From NCBI GenBank assembly GCA_027943245.1, contig JANDJZ010001433.1, positions 1-13,326 of the forward strand: a DNA stretch of 13,326 nucleotides, read 5' to 3'. The notes beneath the pieces are model-generated. The model did no database searches. It was not told the origin of the DNA and saw nothing but the letters and a program-made list of their open reading frames with translations. Shown in pieces: positions 1-7,854 of the stretch. Positions within the stretch are counted from its first letter, which is position 1. The number at the start of each line of letters is the position of its first letter. This DNA comes from Acanthamoeba sp. SK_2022b (Eukaryota > Discosea > Longamoebia > Acanthamoebidae). Made by a program: the position numbers and the translations under genes.

Positions 1-218
1 CGCTTCAGCGCGCGACGCTCGTCCTCGCTCATGCCTCCCCAGACGCCGTGGTCCTGACCGGACTCGAGCGCCCAGGTCAGGCACTGCTCGCGGACGTCGC
101 AGCGGCGGCACACCGTCTTGGCCTCCTCCGACTGGAGGATCGCCGGGCCGGTGTTGCCGATCGGGAAGAAGAGCTCGGGGTCCTCGTCGAGGCAGGCAGA
201 CTTGTGCCTCCAGTCCAT
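1..218 (-). CDS. whiB1: WhiB1-type iron-sulfur transcription factor (3' end outside window)
   Basis: The minus-strand ORF starts at ATG 218 and runs off the left edge after 72 codons. It begins MDWRHKSACLDEDPELFF and has four Wbl cysteines at residues 9, 37, 40 and 46 (C-x27-C-x2-C-x5-C), which ligate a [4Fe-4S] cluster in this family. The GVWGG turn is at residues 58-62, followed by SEDERRALKR. Spacing and wording match the mycobacterial WhiB1 group rather than WhiB2/3/7. That protein is about 84 aa, so roughly a dozen basic C-terminal residues, the DNA-binding tail, are missing here. Wbl proteins bind the principal sigma factor region 4 and respond to NO or redox state. A purine-rich ribosome-binding stretch (GAAGGGTGAG) lies just upstream of the ATG. 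It is divergent from the membrane-protein gene at 397. Confidence 0.93.
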   Translation of the reverse strand, partial: MDWRHKSACLDEDPELFFPIGNTGPAILQSEEAKTVCRRCDVREQCLTWALESGQDHGVWGGMSEDERRALK

Positions 219-396
219 GACAAACTCACCCTTCGCAGTTCGTGGTTTTCGCCAGCCCCAGACCCGGTGCGTTCCCCGGGGAGCAGCATCAGTTATGTTC
301 CCAAGTTCGCCCAGGTGAAACAAGGGTTACGAGATGACGACCTCTGTCGGTTTCGTCACACGTTTGTAACAACAAGCGAATGGCTAGGCTGGAGCC
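219..396. promoter_or_regulatory. Divergent intergenic region, whiB1 / small membrane protein
   Basis: This 178-base gap is visibly less GC-rich than the flanking genes. For whiB1 (minus) the best -10-like hexamer is CATAAC at 297-292, which would give a 5' UTR of about 65 nt; I see no good -35 box at the right spacing. An imperfect TGT-N10-ACA element (TGTCGGTTTCGTCACA, 345-360) lies about 67 bases upstream of that inferred start. It weakly resembles a CRP-type site, and CRP control of whiB1 is known in mycobacteria. The right end carries the promoter of the membrane-protein gene, listed separately. No ORF in the gap looks coding. Confidence 0.5.
363..396 (+). promoter_or_regulatory. Probable leaderless promoter of the small membrane protein gene
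   Basis: A -10 box TAGGCT (385-390, TAnnnT type) ends six bases before the GTG start at 397. A -35-like TTGTAA (364-369, spacer 15) or TTTGTA (363-368, spacer 16) sits upstream. Transcription would begin at or next to the G of the start codon, so no Shine-Dalgarno could be present, and none is seen. Leaderless mRNAs are common in actinobacteria. Assignment rests on motif spacing only. Confidence 0.55.
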
Positions 397-756
397 GTGA
401 TCCTGCTCGCCGCCGTCGTCGTCCTCGTCGAGGCCCTGGCCCTGCTCGGCTTCGCCGGCGCGGAGGTCGTGGCCGAGCCCGGACGCCCCATGGCGTACGC
501 GACGGCCGGGCTCATCGCGGCGTACGGCCTGGGCCAGGCCTGGGCCGCCGTCCTGCTGCTGAAGCACCGGATCGGTGCTCGCGGCCCGCTCGTGGCCACC
601 CAGCTCATCCAGCTGGGCCTGGCCTGGAACTCGCGCGACTCCGCCCTGGAGTGGCTCAGCCCGCTGCTCGCGATCTCGGCGCTGGTGGCGCTCGTGGGGC
701 TCCTGGCCCCGTCCACCACCCGTGCCCTGGTGGCTGCGGAGCGCGTGCCAGAATGA
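397..756 (+). CDS. Small integral membrane protein, four predicted helices, unknown function
   Basis: 119 aa from a GTG start. The hydrophobic stretches are at about residues 2-22, 33-56, 64-78 and 84-104, so four transmembrane segments are likely, with a short hydrophilic tail (STTRALVAAERVPE). A basic loop KHRIGAR lies after the second helix. I see no catalytic or metal-binding motif and do not recognise the family; it resembles the many conserved hypothetical membrane proteins of actinobacteria. The start is chosen because GTG 397 follows a -10 box by six bases and nothing upstream is in frame. GC3 is as high as in the neighbours, which supports real coding. It lies between whiB1 (divergent) and malic enzyme (same strand, 111 bases downstream). 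Confidence 0.75.
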   Translation: MILLAAVVVLVEALALLGFAGAEVVAEPGRPMAYATAGLIAAYGLGQAWAAVLLLKHRIGARGPLVATQLIQLGLAWNSRDSALEWLSPLLAISALVALVGLLAPSTTRALVAAERVPE

Positions 757-810
757 AATCCGGGGCCCACCTGACGCCCCGCACGCACGGCAGAACGCCC
801 GGCTGACGTC

Positions 811-827
811 GAGACCCGACCGGTCTC
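811..827. repeat. Short inverted repeat upstream of malic enzyme
   Basis: GAGACC (811-816), five-base spacer, GGTCTC (822-827). It lies in the 111-base gap between the membrane-protein gene and malic enzyme, about 40 bases before the malic enzyme start. It could be an operator for the malic enzyme unit or a weak terminator of the upstream gene; no T-tract follows. I see no convincing -35/-10 pair in this gap. Confidence 0.35.
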
Positions 828-867
828 CGTGGCCCGCGGCATCCCCGTCCCCTCGTGAAAGAACGTC

Positions 868-2067
868 ATGGTTGCCTTCGACATCGACGCCAGCACCGCC
901 TCCTACGACCCGGAGGACCCCGTCCACGCGCTGCACCGCGGCGGCAAGATGGAGATCTCCTGCACCGTCCCGCTCGCCGGCGCGGACGACCTGTCCCTGG
1001 CCTACACGCCGGGCGTCGCGCGGGTCTGCGAGACCATCCACGCCGACCCCGAGGCCGCGCACGAGCTGACCTGGGTCTCCAACACGGTCGCGGTCGTCAC
1101 CGACGGCACCGCCGTGCTCGGCCTGGGCGACATCGGCCCGGCCGCGTCCATGCCCGTGATGGAGGGCAAGGCGGTGCTGTTCAAGCAGTTCGGCGGGGTG
1201 GACGCCATCCCGGTCGCGCTCGACACGACCGACGTCGACGAGATCGTCGAGACCGTCGTGCGGATGGCGCCCAGCTTCGGCGGCATCAACCTCGAGGACA
1301 TCTCCGCGCCGCGCTGCTTCGAGATCGAGGCGCGGCTCAAGGAGCGCCTGGACATCCCGGTCTTCCACGACGACCAGCACGGCACCGCCGTCGTCACGCT
1401 CGCCGCGCTCCTCAACGCCCTGCGCCTGACCGACCGCGACCCCGAGCACACCCGCGTCGTCATCTCCGGCGCCGGGGCGGCCGGCGTCGCCATCACCAAG
1501 ATCCTGCACCGCGTCGGCATCCGCCGGATCAGCGTCGTCGACCGCACCGGCGTCATCCACCCCGGCCGCGAGGACCTCACCGAGGTGAAGCGCTGGCTGG
1601 CCGAGGAGACCGCCGACGTCGCGCGTCCGGGCAGCGTCGCGGACGCCCTGGTGGGCGCAGACGTGTTCATCGGCGTCTCCGGCGGCACGGTGCCGGAGGA
1701 GGCCGTGGCACGCATGGCCGACGACGCGATCGTGTTCGCCATGGCCAACCCGAACCCCGAGATCCACCCCGACGTGGCGCACCGGTACGCCCGTGTCGTG
1801 GCCACCGGACGCTCGGACTTCCCGAACCAGATCAACAACGTGCTCGTCTTCCCGGGCATCTTCCGCGGCGCGCTCGACGTGCGCGCCACGGGCATCTCCG
1901 AGGAGATGAAGGTCGCGGCCGCGCGGGCGCTCGCCGACCTGGTGGGGGAGGATCTGAGCGAGACGTACGTGATCCCGTCGCCGTTCGACCCGCGGGTCGC
2001 CCCGGCGGTCGCGAAGGCGGTCACCGACACCGCCCGCCGCGAGGGACTCGCGCGCCGCCCGTACTGA
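868..2067 (+). CDS. NAD(P)-dependent malic enzyme (oxaloacetate-decarboxylating)
   Basis: 399 aa, the length of the short bacterial malic enzymes. It decarboxylates L-malate to pyruvate, producing NADH or NADPH, in the cytosol. The order of motifs is complete. LAYTPGVA carries the family tyrosine (Tyr46). [18 protein letters not shown] carries the catalytic lysine (Lys101). [14 protein letters not shown] (Glu143/Asp144) and FHDDQHGTA (Asp168/Asp169) supply metal ligands. The dinucleotide-binding GxGxxG is GAGAAG at 201-206. [20 protein letters not shown] near residues 312-331 is a typical C-terminal block. ATG 868 is preceded by GAAAG at a usable distance. Cofactor preference cannot be read safely. 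An MDR oxidoreductase gene follows after 19 bases, so the two are probably cotranscribed. Confidence 0.95.
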   Translation: MVAFDIDASTASYDPEDPVHALHRGGKMEISCTVPLAGADDLSLAYTPGVARVCETIHADPEAAHELTWVSNTVAVVTDGTAVLGLGDIGPAASMPVMEGKAVLFKQFGGVDAIPVALDTTDVDEIVETVVRMAPSFGGINLEDISAPRCFEIEARLKERLDIPVFHDDQHGTAVVTLAALLNALRLTDRDPEHTRVVISGAGAAGVAITKILHRVGIRRISVVDRTGVIHPGREDLTEVKRWLAEETADVARPGSVADALVGADVFIGVSGGTVPEEAVARMADDAIVFAMANPNPEIHPDVAHRYARVVATGRSDFPNQINNVLVFPGIFRGALDVRATGISEEMKVAAARALADLVGEDLSETYVIPSPFDPRVAPAVAKAVTDTARREGLARRPY

Positions 2068-2086
2068 CCCGACCGAGAGGACGTCC

Positions 2087-3055
2087 ATGCTCGCCGTCTA
2101 CGCCCAGTCGTTCAGCCAGGACGATCCGCTGTCCGGGCTGGTGGTAGGGGAAAGACCTGAACCAAAGACTCCGGATGGTTGGGTTCAGGTGACGGTGAAG
2201 GCTGCGTCGATCAATCACCACGACGTCTGGAGCCTGCGCGGCGTCGGCCTGCGCGAGGAGTCGCTGCCGATGATCCTGGGCTGCGACGCGGCCGGGCTCG
2301 ACGAGGACGGCAACGAGGTCGTCGTCCACGCCGTCATCAGCGACCCGTCGTGGCGCGGCGACGAGACCCTCGACCCGCGGCGCACCCTGCTGTCGGAGAA
2401 GCACCAGGGCACGTTCGCCGAGAAGGTCGTCGTGCCCCGGCGCAACCTGCTGCCCAAGCCGGCCGGGATGTCGTTCGCCGAGGCCGCCTGCCTGCCCACC
2501 GCCTGGCTGACCGCCTACCGGATGCTGTTCACCCAGTCCGGGCTGCAGCCGGGCGGCTCGGTGCTCGTCCAGGGCGCCGGGGGCGGCGTGGCGACCGCGC
2601 TCATCGTGCTGGCCCGGGCCGCGGGCTTCCGGGTCTACGCGACGAGCCGCGACGAGTCCAAGCGCCAGCGCGCGATCGAGCTCGGCGCCCACGAGGTGCT
2701 CGAGTCCGGCGCCCGGCTGCCGGTGAAGGTCGACGCGGTCATGGAGACGGTCGGCGCGGCCACGTGGTCGCACTCGGTCAGGTCGCTGCGTCCCGGCGGC
2801 ACGATCGTCATCAGCGGCGCCACCTCGGGCGACGCGCCGTCCAAGGCCGAGCTGACCCGCATCTTCTTCCAGCAGATGCGCGTGCACGGCTCGACCATGG
2901 GCACGCGGGACGAGCTGGGCCGCCTCGTGGAGCTGTGCGACGTCAGCGGCGTGCGTCCGCTCATCGATCGCGAGATCCCGATGGAGGACGCCGCCGAGGG
3001 CATCGCCGCCGTGGCGGCGGGGGACGTGTTCGGCAAGATCGTCCTGACCCGCTGA
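2087..3055 (+). CDS. MDR-superfamily oxidoreductase, zinc-free quinone-reductase-like
   Basis: 322 aa. The N-terminal GroES-like domain covers about residues 1-125; the nucleotide-binding Rossmann domain follows, with VLVQGAGGGVATA at 159-171 and FRVYATSRDESKR after the second strand. Automated pipelines would call it a zinc-binding dehydrogenase. However, the catalytic-zinc Cys is replaced (INHHDVW at 42-48), the GHE motif reads GCDAAG (65-70), and the four-Cys structural-zinc lobe is absent. A zinc-independent NAD(P)H quinone or enoyl reductase is therefore more likely; the substrate is unknown. ATG 2087 has a good Shine-Dalgarno (GAGAGGAC) and follows malic enzyme by 19 bases. Codons 20-43 are strikingly A/T-ended compared with the rest, and hold an inverted repeat (separate entry). 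Confidence 0.88.
   Translation: MLAVYAQSFSQDDPLSGLVVGERPEPKTPDGWVQVTVKAASINHHDVWSLRGVGLREESLPMILGCDAAGLDEDGNEVVVHAVISDPSWRGDETLDPRRTLLSEKHQGTFAEKVVVPRRNLLPKPAGMSFAEAACLPTAWLTAYRMLFTQSGLQPGGSVLVQGAGGGVATALIVLARAAGFRVYATSRDESKRQRAIELGAHEVLESGARLPVKVDAVMETVGAATWSHSVRSLRPGGTIVISGATSGDAPSKAELTRIFFQQMRVHGSTMGTRDELGRLVELCDVSGVRPLIDREIPMEDAAEGIAAVAAGDVFGKIVLTR
2155..2190. repeat. 9-bp perfect inverted repeat inside the MDR gene, within an A/T-ended codon island
   Basis: ACCTGAACC (2155-2163) and GGTTCAGGT (2182-2190) are exact reverse complements around an 18-base spacer that itself contains TCCGGA. The repeat lies inside codons 20-43 (2144-2215). About half of those codons end in A or T (GTA, GAA, AGA, CCT, CCA, ACT, GAT, GGT, GTT, GCT, AAT), whereas almost every codon elsewhere in the gene ends in G or C. 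The reading frame and family-typical protein sequence are preserved. It could be an mRNA hairpin, a protein-binding site or a relic of recombination. Confidence 0.7.
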
Positions 3056-3063
3056 CCGCACGC

Positions 3064-3099
3064 ACGAGGGCCCCGCACCGGACGGTGCGGGGCCCTCGT
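3064..3099. terminator. Strong bidirectional terminator hairpin between convergent units
   Basis: Perfect 16-bp arms, ACGAGGGCCCCGCACC (3064-3079) and GGTGCGGGGCCCTCGT (3084-3099), around the tetraloop GGAC. It starts nine bases after the MDR stop and ends five bases before the stop of the convergent 58-aa gene, so it can serve both units. There is no U-tract, as is usual in high-GC actinobacteria. Confidence 0.92.
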
Positions 3100-3104
3100 C
3101 GTGC

Positions 3105-3281
3105 TCAGTCCTCGTCGTCGTCGAGCCGCGCCAGCCAGGTGGCCAGCCGCTCGATCGGCACCTCGAAGTCGGGGTTCAGGTCGACGAACTCACGCAGGTG
3201 CTCGGCGAGCCACGCCAGGGAGACCTCCTCGTCACCCCGGCGCGACTCCAGCTCCTCGATGCCTCGGTCGGTGAAGTACAC
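3105..3281 (-). CDS. DUF6104-like small acidic protein downstream of kgd
   Basis: 58 aa from GTG 3281, beginning MYFTDRGIEELE and ending ARLDDDED. Blocks such as LAWLAEHLREFVDLNPDF and ERLATWLARL suggest a soluble, mostly helical, strongly acidic protein. It matches my memory of the small actinobacterial DUF6104 family, whose function is unknown; no active-site motif is visible. The start is forced: only four codons (GCC GAG GAC GAC) separate it from the kgd stop in the same reading frame, and GAGGA within them serves as ribosome-binding site four bases before the GTG. The 12-base spacing makes cotranscription and probably translational coupling with kgd likely. It ends just before the bidirectional terminator. 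Confidence 0.82.
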   Translation of the reverse strand: MYFTDRGIEELESRRGDEEVSLAWLAEHLREFVDLNPDFEVPIERLATWLARLDDDED

Positions 3282-3293
3282 GTCGTCCTCGGC

Positions 3294-6200
3294 TCAGGCG
3301 AAGGCCTGCTGCATGAGCGACTTGTGCTCCTCCAGGTGGCGCGAGTGCTGGCCGACCGACGGCGCGGTGAGCGCCGGGCGGGTGACCGGGGTGATCGCGC
3401 GGTCGAACGCCTCGCCGTAGTGCAGCGCGACGTGCGGCCAGGGGCCCTGGTTCTCCGGCTCGTCCTGCACCCAGCGGACCTCGGACGCGTTCGGGAACGC
3501 GCCGATCGCGGCCCGCAGCTCCTCGACCGGGTTCGGGTAGAGCTGCTCGACCCGGACGATCGCGGTGCGCGGGTTGTCGCCCTCGCGCTTGCCGCGCTCG
3601 GCGAACAGCTCCCAGGCGATCTTGCCCGAGCAGAGCAGGACCCGCTCGACCTTCTGCGCGTCGACGGTGGTGTCGCCGATGACGGGCTGGAAGGTACCCG
3701 AGGTGAAGTCCTCCGGCTGCGACGCGGCCGCCTTGCTGCGCAGCATCGACTTGGGCGTGAACACGACCAGCGGACGGTGCTCGGCGCCCAGGTTGTGCCG
3801 GCGCAGCAGGTGGAAGTACGACGCGGGCGTCGACGGCTGCGCGAGGGTCATGTGGTCGTCGGCGCACAGCGTCAGGAAGCGCTCGATGCGCGCCGACGAG
3901 TGGTCCGGGCCCTGGCCCTCGTAGCCGTGCGGCAGCAGCAGCACGACGCCGGACTTCTGGCCCCACTTGGCCTCGCCGGCCGAGATGTACTCGTCGATGA
4001 CCGACTGGGCGCCGTTGACGAAGTCGCCGAACTGCGCCTCCCAGACGGTCAGCGCCTCCGGACGCGCCACCGAGTAGCCGTACTCGAAGCCGAGCGCGGC
4101 GTACTCGCTGAGCAGTGAGTCGTAGATGTAGAACGGCGCCTGGCCCTCGCTGAGGTGCGACAGCGGCGTCCACTCGTCGCCGTTGGTGCGGTCGATCATC
4201 GTCGCGAAGCGCGAGGAGAACGTGCCGCGGCGGCTGTCCTGGCCGGCCAGGCGGACCGGGCGGCCCTCCATGAGCAGCGAGCCGAGGGCGAGGATCTCGC
4301 CGGTGCCCCAGTCGATGCCGCCGGACGTGATGGACTGCGCGCGACGCTGCATCTGCGGCATCACCTTCGGGTGGACGGTGAAGCCGTCCGGCACGTTGGT
4401 GTGCGCGTCCGCGATCGCCTTGAGCGTCTCGGGCGAGACCGCCGTGACGAGCTCGCTGGCGGCCGGCTTGACCGGGTAGTCCGGCGTGCGGCTGTAGTCG
4501 GGGTCCTCGTGCGAGGACGCCTCCTTCACCTCGGCGAAGTTGCGCTCGAGCTTGGCCTGGTAGTCCGCGAGCGCGGCCTCGGCCTCCTCCAGCGTGATGT
4601 CGCCGCGACCGACCAGCGCCTCGGTGTAGAGCTTGCGCACCGACTTCTTGGCGTTGATCGTGTCGTACATCAGCGGCTGGGTGAAGCTCGGGTCGTCGCC
4701 CTCGTTGTGGCCGCGACGGCGGTAGCAGACCATGTCGATGACGACGTCCTTGTGGAACGTCTGGCGGTACTCGTACGCCAGCTGCGCCACGCGGATGCAG
4801 GCCTCGGGGTCGTCGCCGTTCACGTGGAAGACCGGCGCCTGGATCATGCGGGCCACGTCGGTGCTGTAGCGCGAGGAGCGCGACGACGAGGGGCTCGTCG
4901 TGAAGCCGACCTGGTTGTTGATGATCAGGTGGATCGTGCCGCCGGTGCGGTAGCCGCGCAGCTGCGACAGGTTCAGCGTCTCGGCCACCACGCCCTGGCC
5001 CGCGAAGGCCGCGTCGCCGTGGACGAGCAGCGGGAGCACGGGGAACTCGGCACCGCGGTTGAGCCGGTCCTGCTTGGCCCGGGTGATGCCCTCCAGCACC
5101 GGGTCGACGACCTCCAGGTGCGACGGGTTTGCAGCCACGGAGACCTTGATCCGGTCGCCCGTGGCGGCGGTGAACTCGCCCTCGACGCCCAGGTGGTACT
5201 TGACGTCGCCGGAGCCCTGGACGGTGCGCGGGTCGATGTTGCCCTCGAACTCGCGGAACACCTGGGCGGGGCTCTTGCCGGCGATGTTCACCAGGACGTT
5301 GAGGCGTCCGCGGTGGGCCATGCCGATGCAGACCTCCTCGAGGTGGTCCGCGGCGGCGGCCTCGCAGATCTCGTCCAGCAGCGGGATGGCGGTCTCGCCG
5401 CCCTCGAGGCTGAAGCGCTTCTGGCCGACGAACTTCGTCTGCAGGAACGTCTCGAACGCCTCGGCCTGGTTGAGCTTGTCCAGGATGCGCAGCTGCTCCT
5501 CGCGCGGCGGCTTGGTGTAGCCGGCCTCGAGCCGCTCCTGGAACCAGCGACGCTCGGCCGGGTCCTCGATGTACATGTACTCGACGCCGATGGTGCGCGC
5601 GTAGGCGTCGCGCAGGACGCCGAGGATGTCGCGCAGCTTCATGTAGCGGCGGTCGCCGCCGAAGCTCGGGCCGGTCGGGAACTCGCGGTCCAGGTCCCAC
5701 AGCGTGAGGCCGTGCGACGCGGTGTCGAGGTCCGGGTGCGTGCGCTGGCGGTACTCCAGCGGGTTCGTGTCGGCCATGAGGTGGCCGCGCACGCGGAAGG
5801 CGTGGATGAGCTCGAGCACGCGCGCCTGGCGGTCGATGTCGTCGTCGTGACGCACCGCGATGTCCTGGGCCCAGCGGATGGGCTCGTAGGGGATGCGCAG
5901 CGACGCGAAGATCTCGTCGTAGAAGCCGTCGGCGCCCAGCAGCAGCTGGTGGATGACCTTGAGGAACTCGCCGGACTGCGCGCCCTGGATGACGCGGTGG
6001 TCGTAGGTCGAGGTCAGCGTCATCATCTTCGACACGGCCAGCTGCGTGATCGTGTGCTCGGACGCGCCCTCGAACTCGGCCGGGTAGTTCATCGAGCCGA
6101 CGCCGATGATGGCGCCCTGGCCCGACATGAGCCGCGGCACCGAGTGGTTGGTGCCGATGCCGCCGGGGTTGGTGAGGCTGATCGTCGTGCCCTGGAAGTC

Positions 6201-7061
6201 CGAGACCTCCAGCTTGCCGTCGCGGGCCTTCTTGACGAGCGTCTCGTACGCCGCCCAGAACTGGGCGAAGCTCATCGTCTCGGCGGCCTTGATCGAGGGC
6301 ACCAGGAGCTGACGGCTGCCGTCGGGCTTGGGGACGTCGATGGCCAGGCCGAAGTTGACGTGCTCGGGGTTGAGCTGGACCGGCTTGCCCTTCTCGTCCG
6401 TCGCGTAGCCGGTGTTCATCTCGGGCATGCGGGCGGCGGCGCGCACCACGGCGTAGCCGATCAGGTGCGTGAAGGAGACCTTGCCGCCGCGGGCACGGGC
6501 GAGGTGGTTGTTGATGACGGTGCGCTGGTCGAAGAGCAGCTTGACCGGCACGGAGCGGACGCTCGTCGCGGTCGGGACGGTGAGGCTCTCGTCCATGTTC
6601 TTGGCCGTGCGGGCGGCGGCGCCGCGCATCGTGACGCGCTCGACCTCGCCCGGGCCCGACGGCGTGGGCGCGGCCGGCGGGGCGGCGACCGGCTTGGGCG
6701 CGGTCTTGGCCGTCGAGCCGCCCGTGGAGGCGTTGGTCGTGGGGGTCGCGGTCGCCTTCGGCTGCGCGGGCGTGGGGGCCGACGCGGGGGTGGCGGCCTT
6801 GGCCGGCGGGGCCGGCTGGGACGGGCTGCTCGCGGCCGGGGCGGCGGGAGCGGCCGCCTTCGGCTGCTGGGGCGCCGCGGCGGGCGCCGTGCCGTTGGTC
6901 GAGGCGGGCGCAGACGTCGCGGCACCGCCCTGACCGTTCTTGAAGAACGCGGCCCAGGTCTCGTCCACCGAGCTGGGGTCAGCCTGGTAGCGCTCGTACA
7001 TCTCCTCGACGAGCCACTGGTTGGTTCCGAAGTCTGGGGTGCCTTGCGAGGACTCGGCCAC
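3294..7061 (-). CDS. kgd: Fused 2-oxoglutarate dehydrogenase E1 / succinyltransferase E2 (Kgd, SucA type)
   Basis: 1255 aa, the expected size for the actinobacterial multifunctional 2-oxoglutarate enzyme. It converts 2-oxoglutarate with thiamine diphosphate and feeds succinyl groups into the TCA cycle. Residues 12-42 ([18 protein letters not shown]) are the OGDH N-terminal segment. Residues about 45-135 form an Ala/Pro/Lys-rich linker. Residues about 140-385 are an E2 acyltransferase core with the catalytic motif DHRVIQG (His355) but no lipoyl domain, as usual here. The E1 part follows, with [11 protein letters not shown] (582-592), [10 protein letters not shown] (681-690) and INNQVGFTT (714-722) for ThDP/Mg binding, and [12 protein letters not shown] (780-791). 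Lipoyl chemistry must come from another E2 in trans. GTG 7061 is preceded by GGAAGAGG about eleven bases upstream. In relatives the enzyme is inhibited by FHA proteins (OdhI/GarA). Confidence 0.96.
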   Translation of the reverse strand: MAESSQGTPDFGTNQWLVEEMYERYQADPSSVDETWAAFFKNGQGGAATSAPASTNGTAPAAAPQQPKAAAPAAPAASSPSQPAPPAKAATPASAPTPAQPKATATPTTNASTGGSTAKTAPKPVAAPPAAPTPSGPGEVERVTMRGAAARTAKNMDESLTVPTATSVRSVPVKLLFDQRTVINNHLARARGGKVSFTHLIGYAVVRAAARMPEMNTGYATDEKGKPVQLNPEHVNFGLAIDVPKPDGSRQLLVPSIKAAETMSFAQFWAAYETLVKKARDGKLEVSDFQGTTISLTNPGGIGTNHSVPRLMSGQGAIIGVGSMNYPAEFEGASEHTITQLAVSKMMTLTSTYDHRVIQGAQSGEFLKVIHQLLLGADGFYDEIFASLRIPYEPIRWAQDIAVRHDDDIDRQARVLELIHAFRVRGHLMADTNPLEYRQRTHPDLDTASHGLTLWDLDREFPTGPSFGGDRRYMKLRDILGVLRDAYARTIGVEYMYIEDPAERRWFQERLEAGYTKPPREEQLRILDKLNQAEAFETFLQTKFVGQKRFSLEGGETAIPLLDEICEAAAADHLEEVCIGMAHRGRLNVLVNIAGKSPAQVFREFEGNIDPRTVQGSGDVKYHLGVEGEFTAATGDRIKVSVAANPSHLEVVDPVLEGITRAKQDRLNRGAEFPVLPLLVHGDAAFAGQGVVAETLNLSQLRGYRTGGTIHLIINNQVGFTTSPSSSRSSRYSTDVARMIQAPVFHVNGDDPEACIRVAQLAYEYRQTFHKDVVIDMVCYRRRGHNEGDDPSFTQPLMYDTINAKKSVRKLYTEALVGRGDITLEEAEAALADYQAKLERNFAEVKEASSHEDPDYSRTPDYPVKPAASELVTAVSPETLKAIADAHTNVPDGFTVHPKVMPQMQRRAQSITSGGIDWGTGEILALGSLLMEGRPVRLAGQDSRRGTFSSRFATMIDRTNGDEWTPLSHLSEGQAPFYIYDSLLSEYAALGFEYGYSVARPEALTVWEAQFGDFVNGAQSVIDEYISAGEAKWGQKSGVVLLLPHGYEGQGPDHSSARIERFLTLCADDHMTLAQPSTPASYFHLLRRHNLGAEHRPLVVFTPKSMLRSKAAASQPEDFTSGTFQPVIGDTTVDAQKVERVLLCSGKIAWELFAERGKREGDNPRTAIVRVEQLYPNPVEELRAAIGAFPNASEVRWVQDEPENQGPWPHVALHYGEAFDRAITPVTRPALTAPSVGQHSRHLEEHKSLMQQAFA

Positions 7062-7125
7062 GGCCTCGATCGCCTCTTCCGAAATGTGTCTGGTGTGGTA
7101 CAGGACGTCGCGTCAACCCTAGCGC
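7062..7125 (-). promoter_or_regulatory. kgd promoter candidates
   Basis: Two overlapping signals are visible on the minus strand: TTGACG (7116-7111), which would be a good -35 but has only weak -10 partners (CCAGAC/CAGACA) 17-18 bases on; and TAGGGT (7121-7116), a TAnnnT-type -10 without an obvious -35. They cannot both be used by one polymerase. The 5' UTR would be about 20-50 nt. I cannot choose between them from sequence. Confidence 0.4.
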
Positions 7126-7162
7126 GCGGCCGATGCTCCCGGGCCCCGGGTCGACAGCCCCG

Positions 7163-7184
7163 GCGCGCCCCCGCGGGGCCGCGC
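7163..7184. terminator. GC-rich near-perfect palindrome between osmC and kgd, possible terminator
   Basis: The 22-base palindrome is centred on CCCCGCGGGG (7169-7178), with flanks GCGCG/CGCGC pairing and one mismatch at 7168/7179. It lies about 80 bases downstream of the OsmC stop and about 40 bases upstream of the inferred kgd promoter, so it could end the OsmC transcript and insulate kgd. A second weaker hairpin, GGTGAC-CCGC-GTCACC (7236-7251), is 13 bases after the OsmC stop. The rest of the 203-base gap shows no gene. Confidence 0.45.
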
Positions 7185-7264
7185 GGAGCCACTCGTCCGA
7201 TCGCCCGCGGGGGACGCGTGTCTGAGCGTTCTGGCGGTGACCCGCGTCACCCGGCGGGGCTCGG

Positions 7265-7705
7265 TCAGGCGTCGAAGGTCACGTCGACGGTCATCTCCTC
7301 GACGCCGGCGAGGGCCTTGGAGACCGGGCACGTGCGCTTGGCCTCCTCGGCGACGCGGCGGAAGCCCTCGGCGTCGATGTTCTCGGCGGTGCCGGCGACG
7401 GTCAGGTGCACCGACGTGATCTTGAAGCCCTCGGTGTCGGGGCCGAGCGAGACGTCGGCGGAGACGGCGAGCGAGCCGGGCGTGGCACCGTGCTTGGCCA
7501 GCAGCGCCGACATCTGCATCGCGTAGCAGGAGGTGTGCGCCGCGGCGATGAGCTCCTCGGGGCTGGTGACGCCGCCGGCGTCCTCGGCGGACCGCTTCGG
7601 GAAGGACACCTCGAAGGTGCCGGCGCCGGAGCTGGCCAGGTCGACCTCGCCCGATCCGGTCTCGAGCGTGCCCTCCCAGGCGGTGTGTGCGGTGCGTGTG
7701 GGCAT
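7265..7705 (-). CDS. OsmC-family thiol peroxidase
   Basis: 146 aa from ATG 7705. OsmC/Ohr proteins reduce organic hydroperoxides in the cytosol with two redox cysteines. Here the peroxidatic Cys60 is in AAAHTSCYAMQMS and the second Cys126 in KRTCPVSKAL. The segment TSPEELIAAAHTSCYAMQMS at 47-66 is diagnostic, and the length fits the OsmC subfamily. An in-frame extension upstream exists, but ATG 7705 has a perfect Shine-Dalgarno (GAGGAGG, four bases away) and a promoter just upstream, so the extension is not coding. The gene stands alone, divergent from the FlbD-like gene. No OhrR-type regulator gene is adjacent. Confidence 0.93.
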   Translation of the reverse strand: MPTRTAHTAWEGTLETGSGEVDLASSGAGTFEVSFPKRSAEDAGGVTSPEELIAAAHTSCYAMQMSALLAKHGATPGSLAVSADVSLGPDTEGFKITSVHLTVAGTAENIDAEGFRRVAEEAKRTCPVSKALAGVEEMTVDVTFDA

Positions 7706-7740
7706 GGGTCCTCCTCGGGGTGGGGAACGGTCTGCTCCCG

Positions 7741-7768
7741 ACGCTAGACCGGTCCGCGCGCCGCACAA
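7741..7768 (-). promoter_or_regulatory. osmC promoter with an internal palindrome
   Basis: On the minus strand TTGTGC (7768-7763) and TAGCGT (7746-7741) are separated by 16 bases and lie at the right distance from ATG 7705. The spacer contains the 8-base palindrome GACCGGTC (7747-7754), a place where a repressor would block polymerase, though an 8-mer can occur by chance. Confidence 0.55.
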
Positions 7769-7817
7769 GTCGGCGTCCGCGTAACCTGCGGCGGCCTCGC
7801 GCGTTGGAGGGGGTGCA

Positions 7818-7837
7818 GGACGCCAGGGGAGGCGTCC
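7818..7837 (+). promoter_or_regulatory. 5' UTR hairpin ahead of the FlbD-like gene
   Basis: GGACGCC (7818-7824) pairs with GGCGTCC (7831-7837) around the purine loop AGGGGA. It ends 17 bases before ATG 7855. The loop looks like a decoy Shine-Dalgarno, and the true one (GGGGGAGGGAG) follows the stem. A weak -10 candidate TAACCT is at 7782-7787, without a clear -35. Confidence 0.4.
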
Positions 7838-7854
7838 GCGGGGGAGGGAGTCCC

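Noticed and set aside
289..2088. Long minus-strand open frame (599 codons) opposite malic enzyme
   Set aside because: High-GC shadow: antisense to a complete, motif-rich malic enzyme; its translation is low-complexity Arg/Asp/Gly/Val with no family features.
855..2147. Alternative plus-strand frame overlapping malic enzyme
   Set aside because: Arg/Pro/Gly-rich translation of an off frame; the overlapping 868-2067 frame has all catalytic motifs.
4155..7526. Very long plus-strand open frame (1123 codons) opposite kgd
   Set aside because: Antisense shadow of kgd; composition is Val/Arg/Leu/Asp-rich repeats typical of reversed high-GC coding sequence, with no start signals.
818..7754. GACCGGTC occurring both upstream of malic enzyme (818-825) and in the osmC promoter (7747-7754) as a shared regulon site
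   Set aside because: By base composition about one copy of this palindromic 8-mer is expected in a window this size, so two copies are not evidence.
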